This document shows positions 45,046 through 54,545 of a DNA stretch of 64,000 nt, one piece after another. The DNA lies in NCBI RefSeq assembly GCF_000761155.1, contig NZ_CP009533.1, forward strand, positions 2,790,001 to 2,854,000, written 5' to 3'. Source of the DNA: Pseudomonas rhizosphaerae (GTDB lineage Bacteria > Pseudomonadota > Gammaproteobacteria > Pseudomonadales > Pseudomonadaceae). The translations under genes and the position numbers were made by a program. The notes under the pieces are model-generated. The model worked only from the letters and a program-made list of their open reading frames with translations. It made no database searches and was not told the DNA's origin. The stretch's first letter is position 1, and each line of letters begins with the position of its first letter.

Positions 45046-46818
45046 TCAGTAAGTCCGGATCTTCGGTTCCATGGTAGGAACCGTTTTCGGCGAGAAGTTC
45101 ACGGCGCGTTTGGCAACACGTTTTTCACCCGGGAAATACAGGGTGTGGCACAGCCAATTTTCGTCGTCGCGATCTTCGAAGTCTTCACGGGCGTGAGCGC
45201 CGCGAGACTCTTTGCGATGCTCTGCAGCAATCGCAGTGGCTTCCGCCACTTCCAGCAGGTTCTGCAATTCCAGCGCTTCGATCCGGGCGGTGTTGAAGCC
45301 CTGGCTCTTGTCGTTGATCTTGACGTTGGCAATGCGCTCACGCAGGCCAGCGAGCTGGTCGATACCTTTCTGCATGTACTCACCGGTGCGGAACACACCG
45401 AAGTAGTTCTGCATGCAGCTCTGCAGTTCTTTGCGCAGGCTGGCGACATCTTCGCCGGTAGTCCGCGCGTTAAGGCCGTCCAGACGCGCCAGGGCGACTT
45501 CCAGATCGGTGTCGCTGGCACGGCGGTAGTCGATGCCTTCGCTCAGCGCCTGCTCCAGGTGCAGGCCCGCAGCACGACCGAACACCACCAGGTCGAGCAG
45601 CGAGTTGCCACCCAGGCGGTTGGCGCCGTGTACGGACACGCAGGCCACTTCGCCCACGGCGAACAGACCCGGAATGATCGCGTCGTTGCCATTGGCATCC
45701 TGAGTGATTGCCTGACCGTGGATGTTGGTAGCGACACCCCCCATCATGTAATGACAAGTTGGCACGACAGGAATCGGCGCAACGGCCGGATCGACGTGGG
45801 CGAAGGTCTTGGACAGCTCCATGATACCCGGCAGGCGGCTGTGCAGCACTTCCTCGCCGAGGTGATCGAGCTTGAGCATCACATGGTCGCCATCCGGACC
45901 ACAGCCGTTGCCGGCGATGATTTCCTTGACCATGGAACGTGCGACCACGTCACGACCGGCAAGGTCCTTGGCGTTGGGCGCATAGCGCTCCATGAAACGC
46001 TCGCCGTGCTTGTTGATCAGGTAACCGCCTTCACCGCGGCAACCTTCTGTAACCAGTACACCTGCGCCGGCAATGCCGGTTGGGTGGAACTGCCACATTT
46101 CGATGTCCTGTACCGGCACACCTGCACGCAGGGCCATGCCGACGCCGTCACCGGTGTTGATCAGGGCATTGGTGGTGGACGAATAGATACGTCCGGCACC
46201 GCCGGTGGCCAATACCGTAGCGTTGGCACGGATATAGGAGGTTTCACCGGTTTCGATGCAGATGGCGATCACGCCAACGATGGCACCGTCCTGGTTCTTC
46301 ACCAAATCGACCGCATAGTATTCGTTGAGGAATACAGTGCCGGCCTTCAGGTTGGCCTGGTACAGGGTGTGCAGCAACGCGTGGCCGGTACGGTCGGCGG
46401 CAGCACAGGTACGTGCAGCCTGGCCGCCCTTGCCGAAGTCCTTGGACTGGCCGCCGAACGGACGCTGGTAGATGCGGCCCTGCTCGGTACGCGAGAACGG
46501 CAGACCCATGTGCTCGAGTTCGAAGACCGCTTCAGGGCCTACGGAACACATGTATTCAATAGCGTCCTGGTCGCCGATGTAGTCGGAACCCTTGACGGTA
46601 TCGTACATGTGCCAGCGCCAATCGTCGTTCGGGTCGGCCGAAGCGATGGCGCAGGTGATGCCGCCCTGCGCCGACACGGTGTGCGAGCGAGTCGGGAAGA
46701 CCTTGGTGACAACGGCGGTCTTGTGACCGCCCTGGGCCAGCTGCAGCGCTGCGCGCATGCCAGCACCGCCGCCACCGATGATGATGGCGTCGAAGGAAAG
46801 CGTACTAATGTTAGCCAT
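45046..46818 (-). CDS. sdhA: Succinate dehydrogenase flavoprotein subunit SdhA
   Basis: The 590-residue catalytic subunit oxidises succinate to fumarate. It has the FAD motif GGGGAG (residues 15-20), the histidine that binds FAD covalently (H46 in [10 protein letters not shown]), and the substrate-site segment [11 protein letters not shown] with an active-site arginine region near [13 protein letters not shown]. It is followed by sdhB after 11 bases and preceded by sdhD after 3. Confidence 0.98.
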   Translation of the reverse strand: MANISTLSFDAIIIGGGGAGMRAALQLAQGGHKTAVVTKVFPTRSHTVSAQGGITCAIASADPNDDWRWHMYDTVKGSDYIGDQDAIEYMCSVGPEAVFELEHMGLPFSRTEQGRIYQRPFGGQSKDFGKGGQAARTCAAADRTGHALLHTLYQANLKAGTVFLNEYYAVDLVKNQDGAIVGVIAICIETGETSYIRANATVLATGGAGRIYSSTTNALINTGDGVGMALRAGVPVQDIEMWQFHPTGIAGAGVLVTEGCRGEGGYLINKHGERFMERYAPNAKDLAGRDVVARSMVKEIIAGNGCGPDGDHVMLKLDHLGEEVLHSRLPGIMELSKTFAHVDPAVAPIPVVPTCHYMMGGVATNIHGQAITQDANGNDAIIPGLFAVGEVACVSVHGANRLGGNSLLDLVVFGRAAGLHLEQALSEGIDYRRASDTDLEVALARLDGLNARTTGEDVASLRKELQSCMQNYFGVFRTGEYMQKGIDQLAGLRERIANVKINDKSQGFNTARIEALELQNLLEVAEATAIAAEHRKESRGAHAREDFEDRDDENWLCHTLYFPGEKRVAKRAVNFSPKTVPTMEPKIRTY

Positions 46819-46821
46819 GAA

Positions 46822-47190
46822 TCAGATACCCCAAAGAATCTGCACACCCCAGACGAAGTACGCGAACATCGCGACGCCGCATACCGCCTGGAACAGGAAG
46901 CGTATAGCCGTGGCCGACTTGCCGAACGCCATTGGCGTGAGGTAGTCGGTGGCGATGGTCCACATGCCGACCCAGGCGTGGGCGCCTAGGGCGACCAGGG
47001 CCAGGAGGCTGAAGATGCGCATCCAGTTGCTGCTGAACAGCGAGTGCCATTGGGTGTACTCGATGCCTGGGTTGGCAACGATGTAACCGATCAGAAACAG
47101 AAAATAAGCCGCGAGAACGACCGCAGACACGCGCTGTGCCATCCAGTCATAGAGGCCCGAACGCGAAAGGTTCGTAACGTTGGTTACCAT
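46822..47190 (-). CDS. sdhD: Succinate dehydrogenase membrane anchor SdhD
   Basis: The 122-residue subunit has three hydrophobic segments (about residues 20-40, 58-78, 93-118) and, with SdhC, anchors the complex and forms the quinone and haem b site. The segment GLYDWMAQRVSAVVLAAYF and the histidine in LGAHAWVGMW are typical. The ATG at 47190 overlaps the sdhC stop by 7 bases. Confidence 0.95.
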   Translation of the reverse strand: MVTNVTNLSRSGLYDWMAQRVSAVVLAAYFLFLIGYIVANPGIEYTQWHSLFSSNWMRIFSLLALVALGAHAWVGMWTIATDYLTPMAFGKSATAIRFLFQAVCGVAMFAYFVWGVQILWGI

Positions 47191-47570
47191 ACCCAAACTC
47201 CTGCCAGAACGATCAGCACCACCGAAATGATGAGAACGATTTTGGAGCCCAGCTTACCGCCTTCCAGCGTCTCGCCGATGCCCATGTCCATGATCAGGTG
47301 GCGCACACCGGCCACCAGGTGATACAGCAAGGCGGACAGCAGGGCCCAGATCACAAGCTTGGCCAGCGGGCTGGTCAAATACGCCTTCACCTCGCCGAAG
47401 CCTTCCTCGGAGCCCAGGGATTTGCCCAATGCGTACAGCATGAGAGCGATGCCCAGGAACAGGATGACACCGGATATACGATGGAGAATGGACGTGTAAG
47501 CAGTGACAGGGAGTTTGATGGTCCTTAGGTCTAGGTTTACAGGTCGTTGGCTATTCACGGCTTTTTTCAC
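47184..47570 (-). CDS. sdhC: Succinate dehydrogenase cytochrome b556 subunit SdhC
   Basis: The 128-residue protein has the family signature RPVNLDLRTIKLP followed by SILHRISGVILF, and a haem-ligand histidine in LYHLVAGVRHLIMD. Three hydrophobic spans are visible. It starts with GTG at 47570, supported by AGGGG 9 bases upstream; a second GTG at 47558 has no such site. It is the first gene of the operon, downstream of a sigma-70 promoter. Confidence 0.95.
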   Translation of the reverse strand: MKKAVNSQRPVNLDLRTIKLPVTAYTSILHRISGVILFLGIALMLYALGKSLGSEEGFGEVKAYLTSPLAKLVIWALLSALLYHLVAGVRHLIMDMGIGETLEGGKLGSKIVLIISVVLIVLAGVWVW

Positions 47571-47691
47571 ACTGAAGAGCCCCTAGCAAGCAGGGCAAGT
47601 TGTAGGGAAGTGTACTGGTCAGGTACTCACCACCCAGGGAGTGACGACCCCGTCGAAATGGCTCGGAAAAGCCCCCGGCGGTCGGCTGCCG

Positions 47692-47720
47692 AGTATAGAC
47701 AGTTAGGATACTAATGACAA
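47692..47720 (-). promoter_or_regulatory. Sigma-70 promoter of sdhCDAB
   Basis: On the minus strand TTGTCA and TATACT are 17 bases apart, 122 bases before the sdhC GTG. The match to consensus is strong. Confidence 0.75.
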
Positions 47721-47834
47721 CGCACCCGCGGGCCCCGGACAGCGGATTGCGCAAGCATGGCAAAAGGTTTGAACAGGACGGAATTTCGCGAAAAAAGCCT
47801 GCTGGAAGCCCTCTGGGGCCCTACTTTAAGCAAA

Positions 47835-47862
47835 TTGACATTCGAATTTATCTCACTATAGT
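47835..47862 (+). promoter_or_regulatory. Sigma-70 promoter of gltA
   Basis: TTGACA (perfect consensus) and TATAGT are 16 bases apart, 58 bases before the gltA ATG. This is the best promoter match noted in the window. Confidence 0.8.
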
Positions 47863-47920
47863 GGTGCGGGCCCTGCGTGGGGGGTCTGTCTGATGATTCC
47901 AAGCATTAATAGGAGGCCAC

Positions 47921-49210
47921 ATGGCTGACAAAAAAGCGCAGTTGATCATCGAGGGCGCAGCCCCCGTCGAGCTGCCGATTTTAACCGGCACCGTTGGTCC
48001 CGATGTAATCGACGTCAGGAGCTTGACTGCCACGGGCCGCTTCACTTTCGACCCAGGCTTCATGTCGACCGCCTCGTGCGAGTCGAAGATCACCTACATC
48101 GACGGTGACGCCGGAATCCTGCTGCATCGCGGCTATCCGATCGAGCAACTCGCCGAACAATCCGACTATCTCGAAACCTGCTATCTGCTGCTCAATGGCG
48201 AATTGCCTACGGCCGAACAGAAGGCGAAGTTCGTCGGCAACATCAAGAACCACACCATGGTTCACGAGCAGTTGAAGACCTTCTTCAACGGCTTCCGCCG
48301 CGATGCCCACCCCATGGCCATCATGTGCGGCGTGGTCGGTGCGCTGTCCGCGTTCTACCACGACTCGCTCGACATCAATAATCCGCAGCACCGTGAGATC
48401 TCGGCAGTACGCCTGGTGGCGAAGATGCCGACCTTGGCCGCCATGGTTTACAAGTACTCCATGGGCCAGCCCATGATGTACCCGCGCAACGACCTCTCGT
48501 ATGCGGAAAACTTCCTGCACATGATGTTCAACACCCCGTGCGAGATCAAACCGATCAGCCCGGTGCTGGCCAAGGCCATGGATCGTATCTTCATCCTGCA
48601 CGCCGACCACGAGCAGAACGCGTCCACCTCGACCGTACGCCTGGCAGGCTCGTCGGGCGCCAACCCGTTCGCCTGTATCGCTGCCGGCATCGCCGCCCTC
48701 TGGGGCCCTGCCCACGGTGGTGCCAACGAAGCCGTGCTGACCATGCTCGATGAAATCGGCGATGTGTCCAACATCGACACCTTCATCGCCAAGGCCAAGG
48801 ACAAGAACGATCCGTTCAAGCTGATGGGCTTCGGCCACCGTGTCTACAAGAACCGCGACCCACGGGCCACGGTCATGAAGCAGACGTGCGACGAAGTGTT
48901 GAAGGAACTGGGCATCAAGAACGATCCGCAGCTCGAACTGGCCATGCGCCTGGAAGAGATCGCCTTGACCGACCCGTACTTCATCGAGCGCTCGCTGTAC
49001 CCGAACGTCGATTTCTATTCGGGCATCATCCTCAAGGCCATTGGCATTCCAACCAGCATGTTCACGGTGATCTTCGCCCTCGCGCGTACCGTTGGCTGGA
49101 TTTCGCACTGGAAGGAAATGCTCTCGAGCCCCTACAAGATTGGCCGCCCACGCCAGCTGTACACCGGCGAGAAAAGCCGCGATGTAACCGCGCTGGACGA
49201 TCGCACCTAA
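47921..49210 (+). CDS. gltA: Citrate synthase GltA
   Basis: GltA condenses oxaloacetate and acetyl-CoA at the entry to the TCA cycle. The 429-residue protein is the hexameric, NADH-sensitive type II form by length and N-terminal domain. The catalytic histidines are H265 in [10 protein letters not shown] and H306 in [19 protein letters not shown] lies just upstream of the ATG. It diverges from the sdh operon and ends at its own terminator. Confidence 0.98.
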   Translation: MADKKAQLIIEGAAPVELPILTGTVGPDVIDVRSLTATGRFTFDPGFMSTASCESKITYIDGDAGILLHRGYPIEQLAEQSDYLETCYLLLNGELPTAEQKAKFVGNIKNHTMVHEQLKTFFNGFRRDAHPMAIMCGVVGALSAFYHDSLDINNPQHREISAVRLVAKMPTLAAMVYKYSMGQPMMYPRNDLSYAENFLHMMFNTPCEIKPISPVLAKAMDRIFILHADHEQNASTSTVRLAGSSGANPFACIAAGIAALWGPAHGGANEAVLTMLDEIGDVSNIDTFIAKAKDKNDPFKLMGFGHRVYKNRDPRATVMKQTCDEVLKELGIKNDPQLELAMRLEEIALTDPYFIERSLYPNVDFYSGIILKAIGIPTSMFTVIFALARTVGWISHWKEMLSSPYKIGRPRQLYTGEKSRDVTALDDRT

Positions 49211-49228
49211 GCCTTCGTTCCGCAACGA

Positions 49229-49252
49229 AAGGCCGCCCTCGGGCGGCCTTTT
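49229..49252 (+). terminator. Rho-independent terminator of gltA
   Basis: AAGGCCGCCC and GGGCGGCCTT form a GC-rich stem followed by TT, 18 bases after the gltA stop. The T-run is short. Confidence 0.85.
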
Positions 49253-49258
49253 GCATGT

Positions 49259-49861
49259 CTACTGTTCGGCTTTGCTGCGCAGCGCCTTCAATGTATTGAA
49301 CGGGGCGTCCACGACGAACTTGTTGGCCAGCCAGGAAGGCACGCTACCACCGGGCTCGGTATGAACCTGGTAGATCACCTGGGTCTGATTGGGGCCCTGA
49401 GGCACCATCTTCCAGAACCCCTTGACCTGAGCCACGCGCACGAAGCCTTTCTCCTGCGGCACATAGTCAGGAGCTGCCGCGAGGTTGCGGGTAACGCTGC
49501 CGTCACTGCCATCCACCGTGGTGATGTGCAGCACCGAGTCCCTCGGGGTGACCGGCCAAGGCGTATTGAACTGGCTGTAGGTCCAGGTCTGGTCGCCTTG
49601 ATGCTTGAGCAGCTTCTGCGACTTGCACTCGTGGATCCAGCTACAGGCGCCCGCAACGTCTTCCTGCATCGCCCGCAGCTTGGCCACGCTGGCCTTGATG
49701 GTGGTCTCGCCGCGATAGGCCTTGTACTTGGAGCCTGGAACCTCACTCAGGGAGACCTTGATCCCCTCCTCGTCCTTGGCCACGTCCCACTGCTCAGCAT
49801 GGGCAGACACGTGGACACTGCCCAGCAGGGCTACCAGCGCTATACGATGCATCGCTCTCAT
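49259..49861 (-). CDS. START-domain lipid-binding-like protein, exported
   Basis: The 200-residue protein has a signal peptide (ALVALLGSVHVSAHA) and a single START-type domain (about residues 25-195), with typical stretches WDVAKDEEGIKV and YKAYRGETTIKA. START domains bind a hydrophobic ligand in a deep pocket; the periplasmic ligand is unknown. AAGGA precedes the ATG. It is convergent with gltA, with the terminator between. Confidence 0.85.
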   Translation of the reverse strand: MRAMHRIALVALLGSVHVSAHAEQWDVAKDEEGIKVSLSEVPGSKYKAYRGETTIKASVAKLRAMQEDVAGACSWIHECKSQKLLKHQGDQTWTYSQFNTPWPVTPRDSVLHITTVDGSDGSVTRNLAAAPDYVPQEKGFVRVAQVKGFWKMVPQGPNQTQVIYQVHTEPGGSVPSWLANKFVVDAPFNTLKALRSKAEQ

Positions 49862-49898
49862 TGTTGTTATTCCTTGTTGTCGAGGATCGAGCCCTTGT

Positions 49899-50150
49899 CT
49901 ATGCGGTCATCTGTTCCCACCAACCCAGAATGCGCACGGCATCCTGATCGCTGTCACCGCACACCTCGGGATCGGCATTGAACGCTGCGCATACTGCCGG
50001 CCTTTCGGGAAGACCGAACAGGGCACACAGATTGTCCAGGGACAGCTGCACACAGCGCTGCCCAGCCGGCTTGCCAAAGGGCATACCAGGAATGGGCGAA
50101 CTGATGGAGGGGGCAATACAGCAGGCGCCACAGCCTTCGCGGCATATCAT
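49899..50150 (-). CDS. YkgJ-type cysteine cluster protein
   Basis: The 83-residue protein has the N-terminal CREGCGACC motif, a later CVQLSLDNLCALFG, and further cysteines (PAVCAAF, PEVCGD), consistent with the zinc- or iron-binding YkgJ family. GAGG lies about 10 bases before the ATG. It is next to the START-domain gene on the same strand. Function is not established for the family. Confidence 0.85.
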   Translation of the reverse strand: MICREGCGACCIAPSISSPIPGMPFGKPAGQRCVQLSLDNLCALFGLPERPAVCAAFNADPEVCGDSDQDAVRILGWWEQMTA

Positions 50151-50290
50151 GACGTCATGACCTCACAGGCACGGAGTGTTGAAGAGCCTCCATGGTAGTG
50201 ACCCAACGAGCGTTTGAAAATGCCCATATCGATAATTCGGTCGGCCACTCTGTAACGGTCGACACAACTACCCGTCCCGCTCGTCAGTAT

Positions 50291-50803
50291 TCATTGCTTG
50301 AAATTGAAGTCCAGCGCGGCGCCCTCGACTTCACGGCCGTCACTGCGCCGCTGCAACTGCATCTCGTTGTTCAGCAAACGGCCATTGAGTTGGAAATCCT
50401 CGCTGCCCTTGTCGCTGAAAAAAGCCGGAAGAATGGGTTTGGGCGCAGGTTCGGCAAGCGGCGTCGGTTGCACCGCAGCGTTGACCGGCTGTGTCGGCGG
50501 CTTGAGGTCCTTGACCATATCCTTGGGCAGGCTCAGGTCCAGGTTGGCCTTGGGCACGGGTGTGGCGATGACATCCGATTCCTTGCGCGAGCGGCTCTTG
50601 GCGGCTTTTTTACGCACGGCCGGTTTTTTCGCAGCAGGCTTTTTCGCCGCAGCGACGGCCTTGGTAGCGGGCTCTCCAGCACCCGCCGCGCGCGTGGCAG
50701 CAGACGCTAGAGAGTCCGACGTCTGCGCCTGAACGCCGGGCACTGCAAAGACGCCCAGATTCAAGCAGAAGACCAGCAATGCAAGACGACGCATGATGTT
50801 CAT
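50291..50803 (-). CDS. Exported hypothetical protein with Lys/Ala-rich linker
   Basis: The 170-residue protein has a signal peptide (MRRLALLVFCLNLGVFAVPGVQA) then a long Lys/Ala/Pro-rich stretch (about residues 45-80) and a short C-terminal conserved-looking part (LNNEMQLQRRSDG). Such low-complexity proteins are sometimes misnamed as translation initiation factor IF-2 by similarity of the Lys/Ala stretch; nothing here supports that role. Starts at 50803 or 50794 are possible; neither has a good ribosome-binding site. Confidence 0.7.
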   Translation of the reverse strand: MNIMRRLALLVFCLNLGVFAVPGVQAQTSDSLASAATRAAGAGEPATKAVAAAKKPAAKKPAVRKKAAKSRSRKESDVIATPVPKANLDLSLPKDMVKDLKPPTQPVNAAVQPTPLAEPAPKPILPAFFSDKGSEDFQLNGRLLNNEMQLQRRSDGREVEGAALDFNFKQ

Positions 50804-50876
50804 AGAGACACGCAGACAACCAGGAAAACCCTATGCTCTCCGCTCGGCGTCAAGCTGACAAGCCCTTTGAGCAGTT

Positions 50877-52316
50877 TCAATAGGAAACCCCAGACTCCTG
50901 GCACAATTGCCGGGCCAGGACACCAAGCGTCGCCAGCGCGCGTTCGGCCTCGCGGTTCCACGGCACACCGCAGTTGAGCCGAACGCAGTGGTTGAACTGC
51001 TCTGTATTGCTGAAGATCAGCCCAGGCGCAATGCTGATGCCCTGCTCCAACGCACGCACATGCAGCTCTTGGGTATTGACCCGTCCCGGCAGGCTGACCC
51101 ACAGAATGAAACCGCCCGTAGGCCGCGTGATCTGCGTGCCCTCAGGAAAGTGCTGCTGCACGGCCAGCTGAAAGGCACTGAGATTCTTGCGGTATTCCTG
51201 CCGGATGTAACGCAGGTGCCGGTCGTAGCCACCGTTCTCGAGGTAGCTGGCAACGCCCATCTGCGTGACGCTGCAGGCCGAGTGCGTACTGAACGTCTGC
51301 AGCCGCTGGACCTCCGCCTGGTACTTGCCGGCGATCATCCAGCCGATCCGCACACCGGGCGACAATGTCTTGGAGAAGCTGGAGCAGTAGATGACGTGAC
51401 CCAATCGATCGAACGCCTTCAGCGCCTTGCTCTTGCCCTGCTCGAACATCAATTCGCCATAGATATCGTCTTCGACGATCTGGATATCGAAATCCGAAGA
51501 CAGCCGCAACAGCTGCTTCATACGCTCTTCAGGCATGGTCCCACCCAAGGGATTGCTCAACCGCGGCGTCAGTACCAGCGCCTTGATCGACCACTGGTTG
51601 GCAGCCAGCTGCAGCGCTTCCAGGCTGATGCCGGTGAACGGGTCGCTGGGGATCTCGATGACCTTGAGCCCGAGCAGGTCTGCCAGTTGCAACAAGCCAT
51701 AGTAGGTGGGCGACTCGGCCGCGATGAGGTCGCCGGGCCGAGTGAGTACGCGCAGGCTCATCTGCAACGCATCCACGCAACCGTGGGTAATCACGATTTC
51801 CGAGGGGTCGACCACCACCCCTGCATCACGCATACGGATTGCCACTTGCCGGCGCAACGGTTCGAACCCTGGGCTGAACATGTAGCTGAAAGCCCGCGGG
51901 CTCTGGAAGCGGGTGACTTTGGCCAACTGCTGATGTAGCGCCCGCACCGGCAGGAATTCGACATGGGGCACCGCTGCCCCGAGCGGAAACACGCCCTCGC
52001 GACGGGACTCGTCCAATACCTGCTGGATGATGCTGCTGCGCGTGACCAACCCGGGCCGCTCCACCCTGGCAATGTCTGGCGTCGGTGCGGTCAGCGCAGG
52101 CGTTTGATGCACGTAGTAGCCAGACTGCGGCCGCGCCCTGATCAACCCCTGGTCCTCGAGGTTGGCGTAGGCCTGCAACACCGTGGCATGGCTGACATTG
52201 AGCTGGGCGCTCATCTTGCGTACCGAGGGCACGCGCTCACCTGGCTGATAGACGCCTCGACGGATGTCATCGGCCAATTGCTGGGCGATACGCTGGTAAA
52301 GCAAGAGGTTGGTCAT
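50877..52316 (-). CDS. MocR/GntR-family regulator with aminotransferase domain
   Basis: The 479-residue protein has an N-terminal GntR winged helix (about residues 1-70, PGERVPSVRKMSAQLNVSHATVLQAYANLEDQGL) and a C-terminal fold-type I aminotransferase-like domain that binds pyridoxal phosphate at K316 in SSFSKTLSPG. Such regulators sense PLP-linked amines or amino acids and usually control a divergent gene. The ATG at 52316 has AAGG upstream. No obvious metabolic target is adjacent; the next genes code for periplasmic lipoproteins. Confidence 0.9.
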   Translation of the reverse strand: MTNLLLYQRIAQQLADDIRRGVYQPGERVPSVRKMSAQLNVSHATVLQAYANLEDQGLIRARPQSGYYVHQTPALTAPTPDIARVERPGLVTRSSIIQQVLDESRREGVFPLGAAVPHVEFLPVRALHQQLAKVTRFQSPRAFSYMFSPGFEPLRRQVAIRMRDAGVVVDPSEIVITHGCVDALQMSLRVLTRPGDLIAAESPTYYGLLQLADLLGLKVIEIPSDPFTGISLEALQLAANQWSIKALVLTPRLSNPLGGTMPEERMKQLLRLSSDFDIQIVEDDIYGELMFEQGKSKALKAFDRLGHVIYCSSFSKTLSPGVRIGWMIAGKYQAEVQRLQTFSTHSACSVTQMGVASYLENGGYDRHLRYIRQEYRKNLSAFQLAVQQHFPEGTQITRPTGGFILWVSLPGRVNTQELHVRALEQGISIAPGLIFSNTEQFNHCVRLNCGVPWNREAERALATLGVLARQLCQESGVSY

Positions 52317-52428
52317 GGCGGGACCTTCGGTGTGCCAGAAGACCCCTACAGATGCGAACTGTACGGGGACAGCTAGCAGGATAGCAGAGCTGATCGCGCA
52401 ACTGCACTGGGCAGTTGCAACCCTATCC

Positions 52429-53229
52429 TCAACCCCGTGGCAGTGCCATTTCACCTTTGGCGTTGGAAAAGACGATCTCGACCCGTCGGTTCTGCGCCCT
52501 GCCGCGTTCCGAGGCATTCGCGTCCACCGGATAGGCGTCGCCATAACCCTGTACCTGGATACGCGACTCATCGATCCCAAGGTCGACCAGTGTGTCGGCC
52601 ACCGACTGTGCTCGCTCGGTCGATAGCTGCAGGTTGAAGGCCTTCTCGCCGGTGTTATCGGTATAGCCTTCGATACGCACCACGCGCTTGGGATTGAGCT
52701 GCAGGAACTGCACGAGCTTGAGAATCGTGCGATTGGCCTGCGGCTTGAGCTGCGCTTCACCCGTATCGAACAACACATCGCGCAACGTCATCACCAGCCC
52801 GCGGTCGGACTCGACGTTGGCCAGCGCCAGAATCTGTTCTTCCAGCCATTTGCCCTGCTGCTGCACGCTTTCCAGTTTGGAGTCACGCAGTGCCAATTGC
52901 AGGCGCTGCAGGTCCATCTGCATTTTGGTCAGGCGTTGCTGGTTCAGCATCTGCTCACTGCGCTCGCGAGCGATCTCGCTGTAGCGCTCGCTCAGATAGG
53001 CATAATGCTGGGCGTCGCTGCCGGTACCCCAATAGCTGGACAGTCGCTCGGCGCGGGCCAGTGATTCGCCCGCACGAATGACGTCCTTGGGCGCGCTGCG
53101 CAGCACGCTGGAATCATCGCGCACCGCCTGGAAAGCGGTTTCGGCACGCTGCACTGCCTCGCTGTTGGCACGTTGAGTGGAGCAGCCCACCGTCATCAAG
53201 CCGGCGGCCAGTACCAACCCAATGCGCAT
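52429..53229 (-). CDS. OmpA-like lipoprotein with coiled-coil region
   Basis: The 266-residue lipoprotein has a lipobox (LMTVGC), a DUF4398-like helical stretch with an Arg/Gln-rich coiled coil (about residues 25-145), and a C-terminal OmpA peptidoglycan-binding domain with RIEGYTDNTG and NRRVEIVF. It should anchor the outer membrane to the wall. The ATG at 53229 has AGGTG 6 bases upstream; an in-frame GTG at 53247 overlaps the preceding stop and is also possible. Confidence 0.88.
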   Translation of the reverse strand: MRIGLVLAAGLMTVGCSTQRANSEAVQRAETAFQAVRDDSSVLRSAPKDVIRAGESLARAERLSSYWGTGSDAQHYAYLSERYSEIARERSEQMLNQQRLTKMQMDLQRLQLALRDSKLESVQQQGKWLEEQILALANVESDRGLVMTLRDVLFDTGEAQLKPQANRTILKLVQFLQLNPKRVVRIEGYTDNTGEKAFNLQLSTERAQSVADTLVDLGIDESRIQVQGYGDAYPVDANASERGRAQNRRVEIVFSNAKGEMALPRG

Positions 53230-53243
53230 TCCCGTCACCTGCT

Positions 53244-53597
53244 TCACTGCATGTCTCCCAATTGTTTGCGCAAGCGCTGGATGCGCGCATCCAGCGCCTT
53301 GATCTGTTCTTGCCCCTTGGCGGTCAATAATTGATCCTCGGCCAGGCGAGCATCCAGTTCGGCCTGTTCGGTGTTGAGCCGAGCGCCCTTGAAGTTTCCA
53401 TTGGCCATTTGCGCACGGGCCTGGGCGAGTTTGTCGATCGCCAGTTTCATGGCCTGATTGTCATCTGTGGCACCGACGGCGCGTGCCTGCTCGACGGTCT
53501 GATCGGCCAGGCGCAATTGCTGCGTGGGCGCCGGGTCAGCGGCGCAACCGGCAAGCAGCAAGAGCAGCGAGCCTGCGGTCATAGCTTGAATGTTCAC
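53244..53597 (-). CDS. DUF4398 lipoprotein
   Basis: The 117-residue lipoprotein has a lipobox (LLLAGC) and a helical, Gln/Ala-rich DUF4398 domain with AIDKLAQARAQM and LNTEQAELDARLAEDQLL. It overlaps or abuts the start of the OmpA-like gene, so the pair is co-translated. Both are likely periplasmic parts of one envelope structure; their detailed role is unknown. Confidence 0.87.
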   Translation of the reverse strand: MNIQAMTAGSLLLLLAGCAADPAPTQQLRLADQTVEQARAVGATDDNQAMKLAIDKLAQARAQMANGNFKGARLNTEQAELDARLAEDQLLTAKGQEQIKALDARIQRLRKQLGDMQ

Positions 53598-53606
53598 GAA
53601 AGATTC

Positions 53607-54434
53607 CTACTGTGTGGGTACTGCAGGCGCAGGCGGCTGCTGGGCTTTCCAACGCTCGACATTGCGCGAAAACACTTCGGCCGGAACACCTGAAGCGGTC
53701 AATTCTGTCATTTTTTTAGCCAGCTGTCCGCGCAGCCAGGGATCGTTGCAGGCGGAGTCGTGAGACAGCGCCAGGTACAAGCCGGGGCGGTCGACAGGCA
53801 GTTCGCTGCTCTGCAGTTGCTCGTCCAGACCTTGCGCCTGTGCCATTGCCGCACCGGAATAGCGTCCGGCAATCACGTATTCGACCTGGCGCCGCGCGAG
53901 CTTGCTGAAAGCCTGTTGCAAATTTTCGGTGTGGGTGAGCTTCAAGTGCTCGGCGGCCAACGTTGCGAACGCCTGGGTTGGTCGTGCCTTGGCCGAGATC
54001 GCCCCGGTGTGGCCGTGCAGGTCGGCCAGGCTGCGGTAGGTTAATGGCACCGAACGCAGGGTCCATATCAGGTAATCGTTCGGGACCAGTGCCGGATGCA
54101 CATAGTCCAGAGATTCAAGTTCAGCCACGGCCAATGGCGCATCCACCAGCAGATCCATGCGCCCGCTACGCACTTCCTCCAGCGCCTGCGAACGCTTGCC
54201 CGCATAGAGAATGTCGACCTTGATGCCTATCTGGCCCGCTACCTGCTGCAGCAGGTCGGCGTTGACCCCGATCAAACGCTCGGGGTCCTGGGAGTCCCGC
54301 CACAGATAGGGTGGTGCGTCAGGGCTGCCACTGGCCACCAGTCGCTCGCACTTCCCGGCCCCCTGTGCCACCAGCGGCAGCAGCACCGCGACCATACACA
54401 GGCCCGCGCGGCGAAGTTTGCCTTGTCCGGTCAT
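53607..54434 (-). CDS. Periplasmic solute-binding-like protein
   Basis: The 275-residue protein has a signal peptide (AGLCMVAVLLPLVAQGAG) and a family 3 solute-binding fold (VASGSPDAPPYLW, LIGVNADLLQQVAGQIGI, MDLLVDAPLA). No permease or ATPase gene is adjacent, so it may act as a sensor or orphan binding protein rather than in a standard transporter. AAGGGG precedes the ATG at 54434 by 6 bases. It is 9 bases upstream of the DUF4398 gene and forms an operon with the two lipoproteins. Confidence 0.82.
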   Translation of the reverse strand: MTGQGKLRRAGLCMVAVLLPLVAQGAGKCERLVASGSPDAPPYLWRDSQDPERLIGVNADLLQQVAGQIGIKVDILYAGKRSQALEEVRSGRMDLLVDAPLAVAELESLDYVHPALVPNDYLIWTLRSVPLTYRSLADLHGHTGAISAKARPTQAFATLAAEHLKLTHTENLQQAFSKLARRQVEYVIAGRYSGAAMAQAQGLDEQLQSSELPVDRPGLYLALSHDSACNDPWLRGQLAKKMTELTASGVPAEVFSRNVERWKAQQPPAPAVPTQ

Positions 54435-54469
54435 GCTCAACCCCTTCAGACCCTGTTACATGCAAAAAA

Positions 54470-54516
54470 GCCCGGTCGCGACCCGCTGCCCAATGGGCAA
54501 CGGACCGCGACCGGGC
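54470..54516 (-). terminator. Rho-independent terminator of etfBA
   Basis: GCCCGGTCGCG pairs with CGCGACCGGGC over a long loop that holds a smaller GCCCAATGGGC hairpin; on the minus strand it runs into TTTTTT. It starts about 30 bases after the etfA stop. Confidence 0.9.
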
Positions 54517-54545
54517 CTGAATCAACCGCAGCGCGAAGCGCTGGG

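Larger units (their letters stand above)
47571..47920. promoter_or_regulatory. Divergent sdhC/gltA control region
   Basis: The 350-base divergent region holds separate promoters for the sdh operon and for gltA, about 120 bases apart, so transcription of entry (citrate synthase) and later TCA steps can be co-regulated from one stretch. No gene lies in it. No clear regulator site was recognised. Confidence 0.75.

Noticed and set aside
45145-46989. 614-residue open frame opposite sdhA
   Set aside because: It is an antisense shadow of a certain gene.
50600-50680. IF-2-like translation factor segment
   Set aside because: The Lys/Ala-rich stretch is low complexity in an exported protein; no GTPase domain is present.
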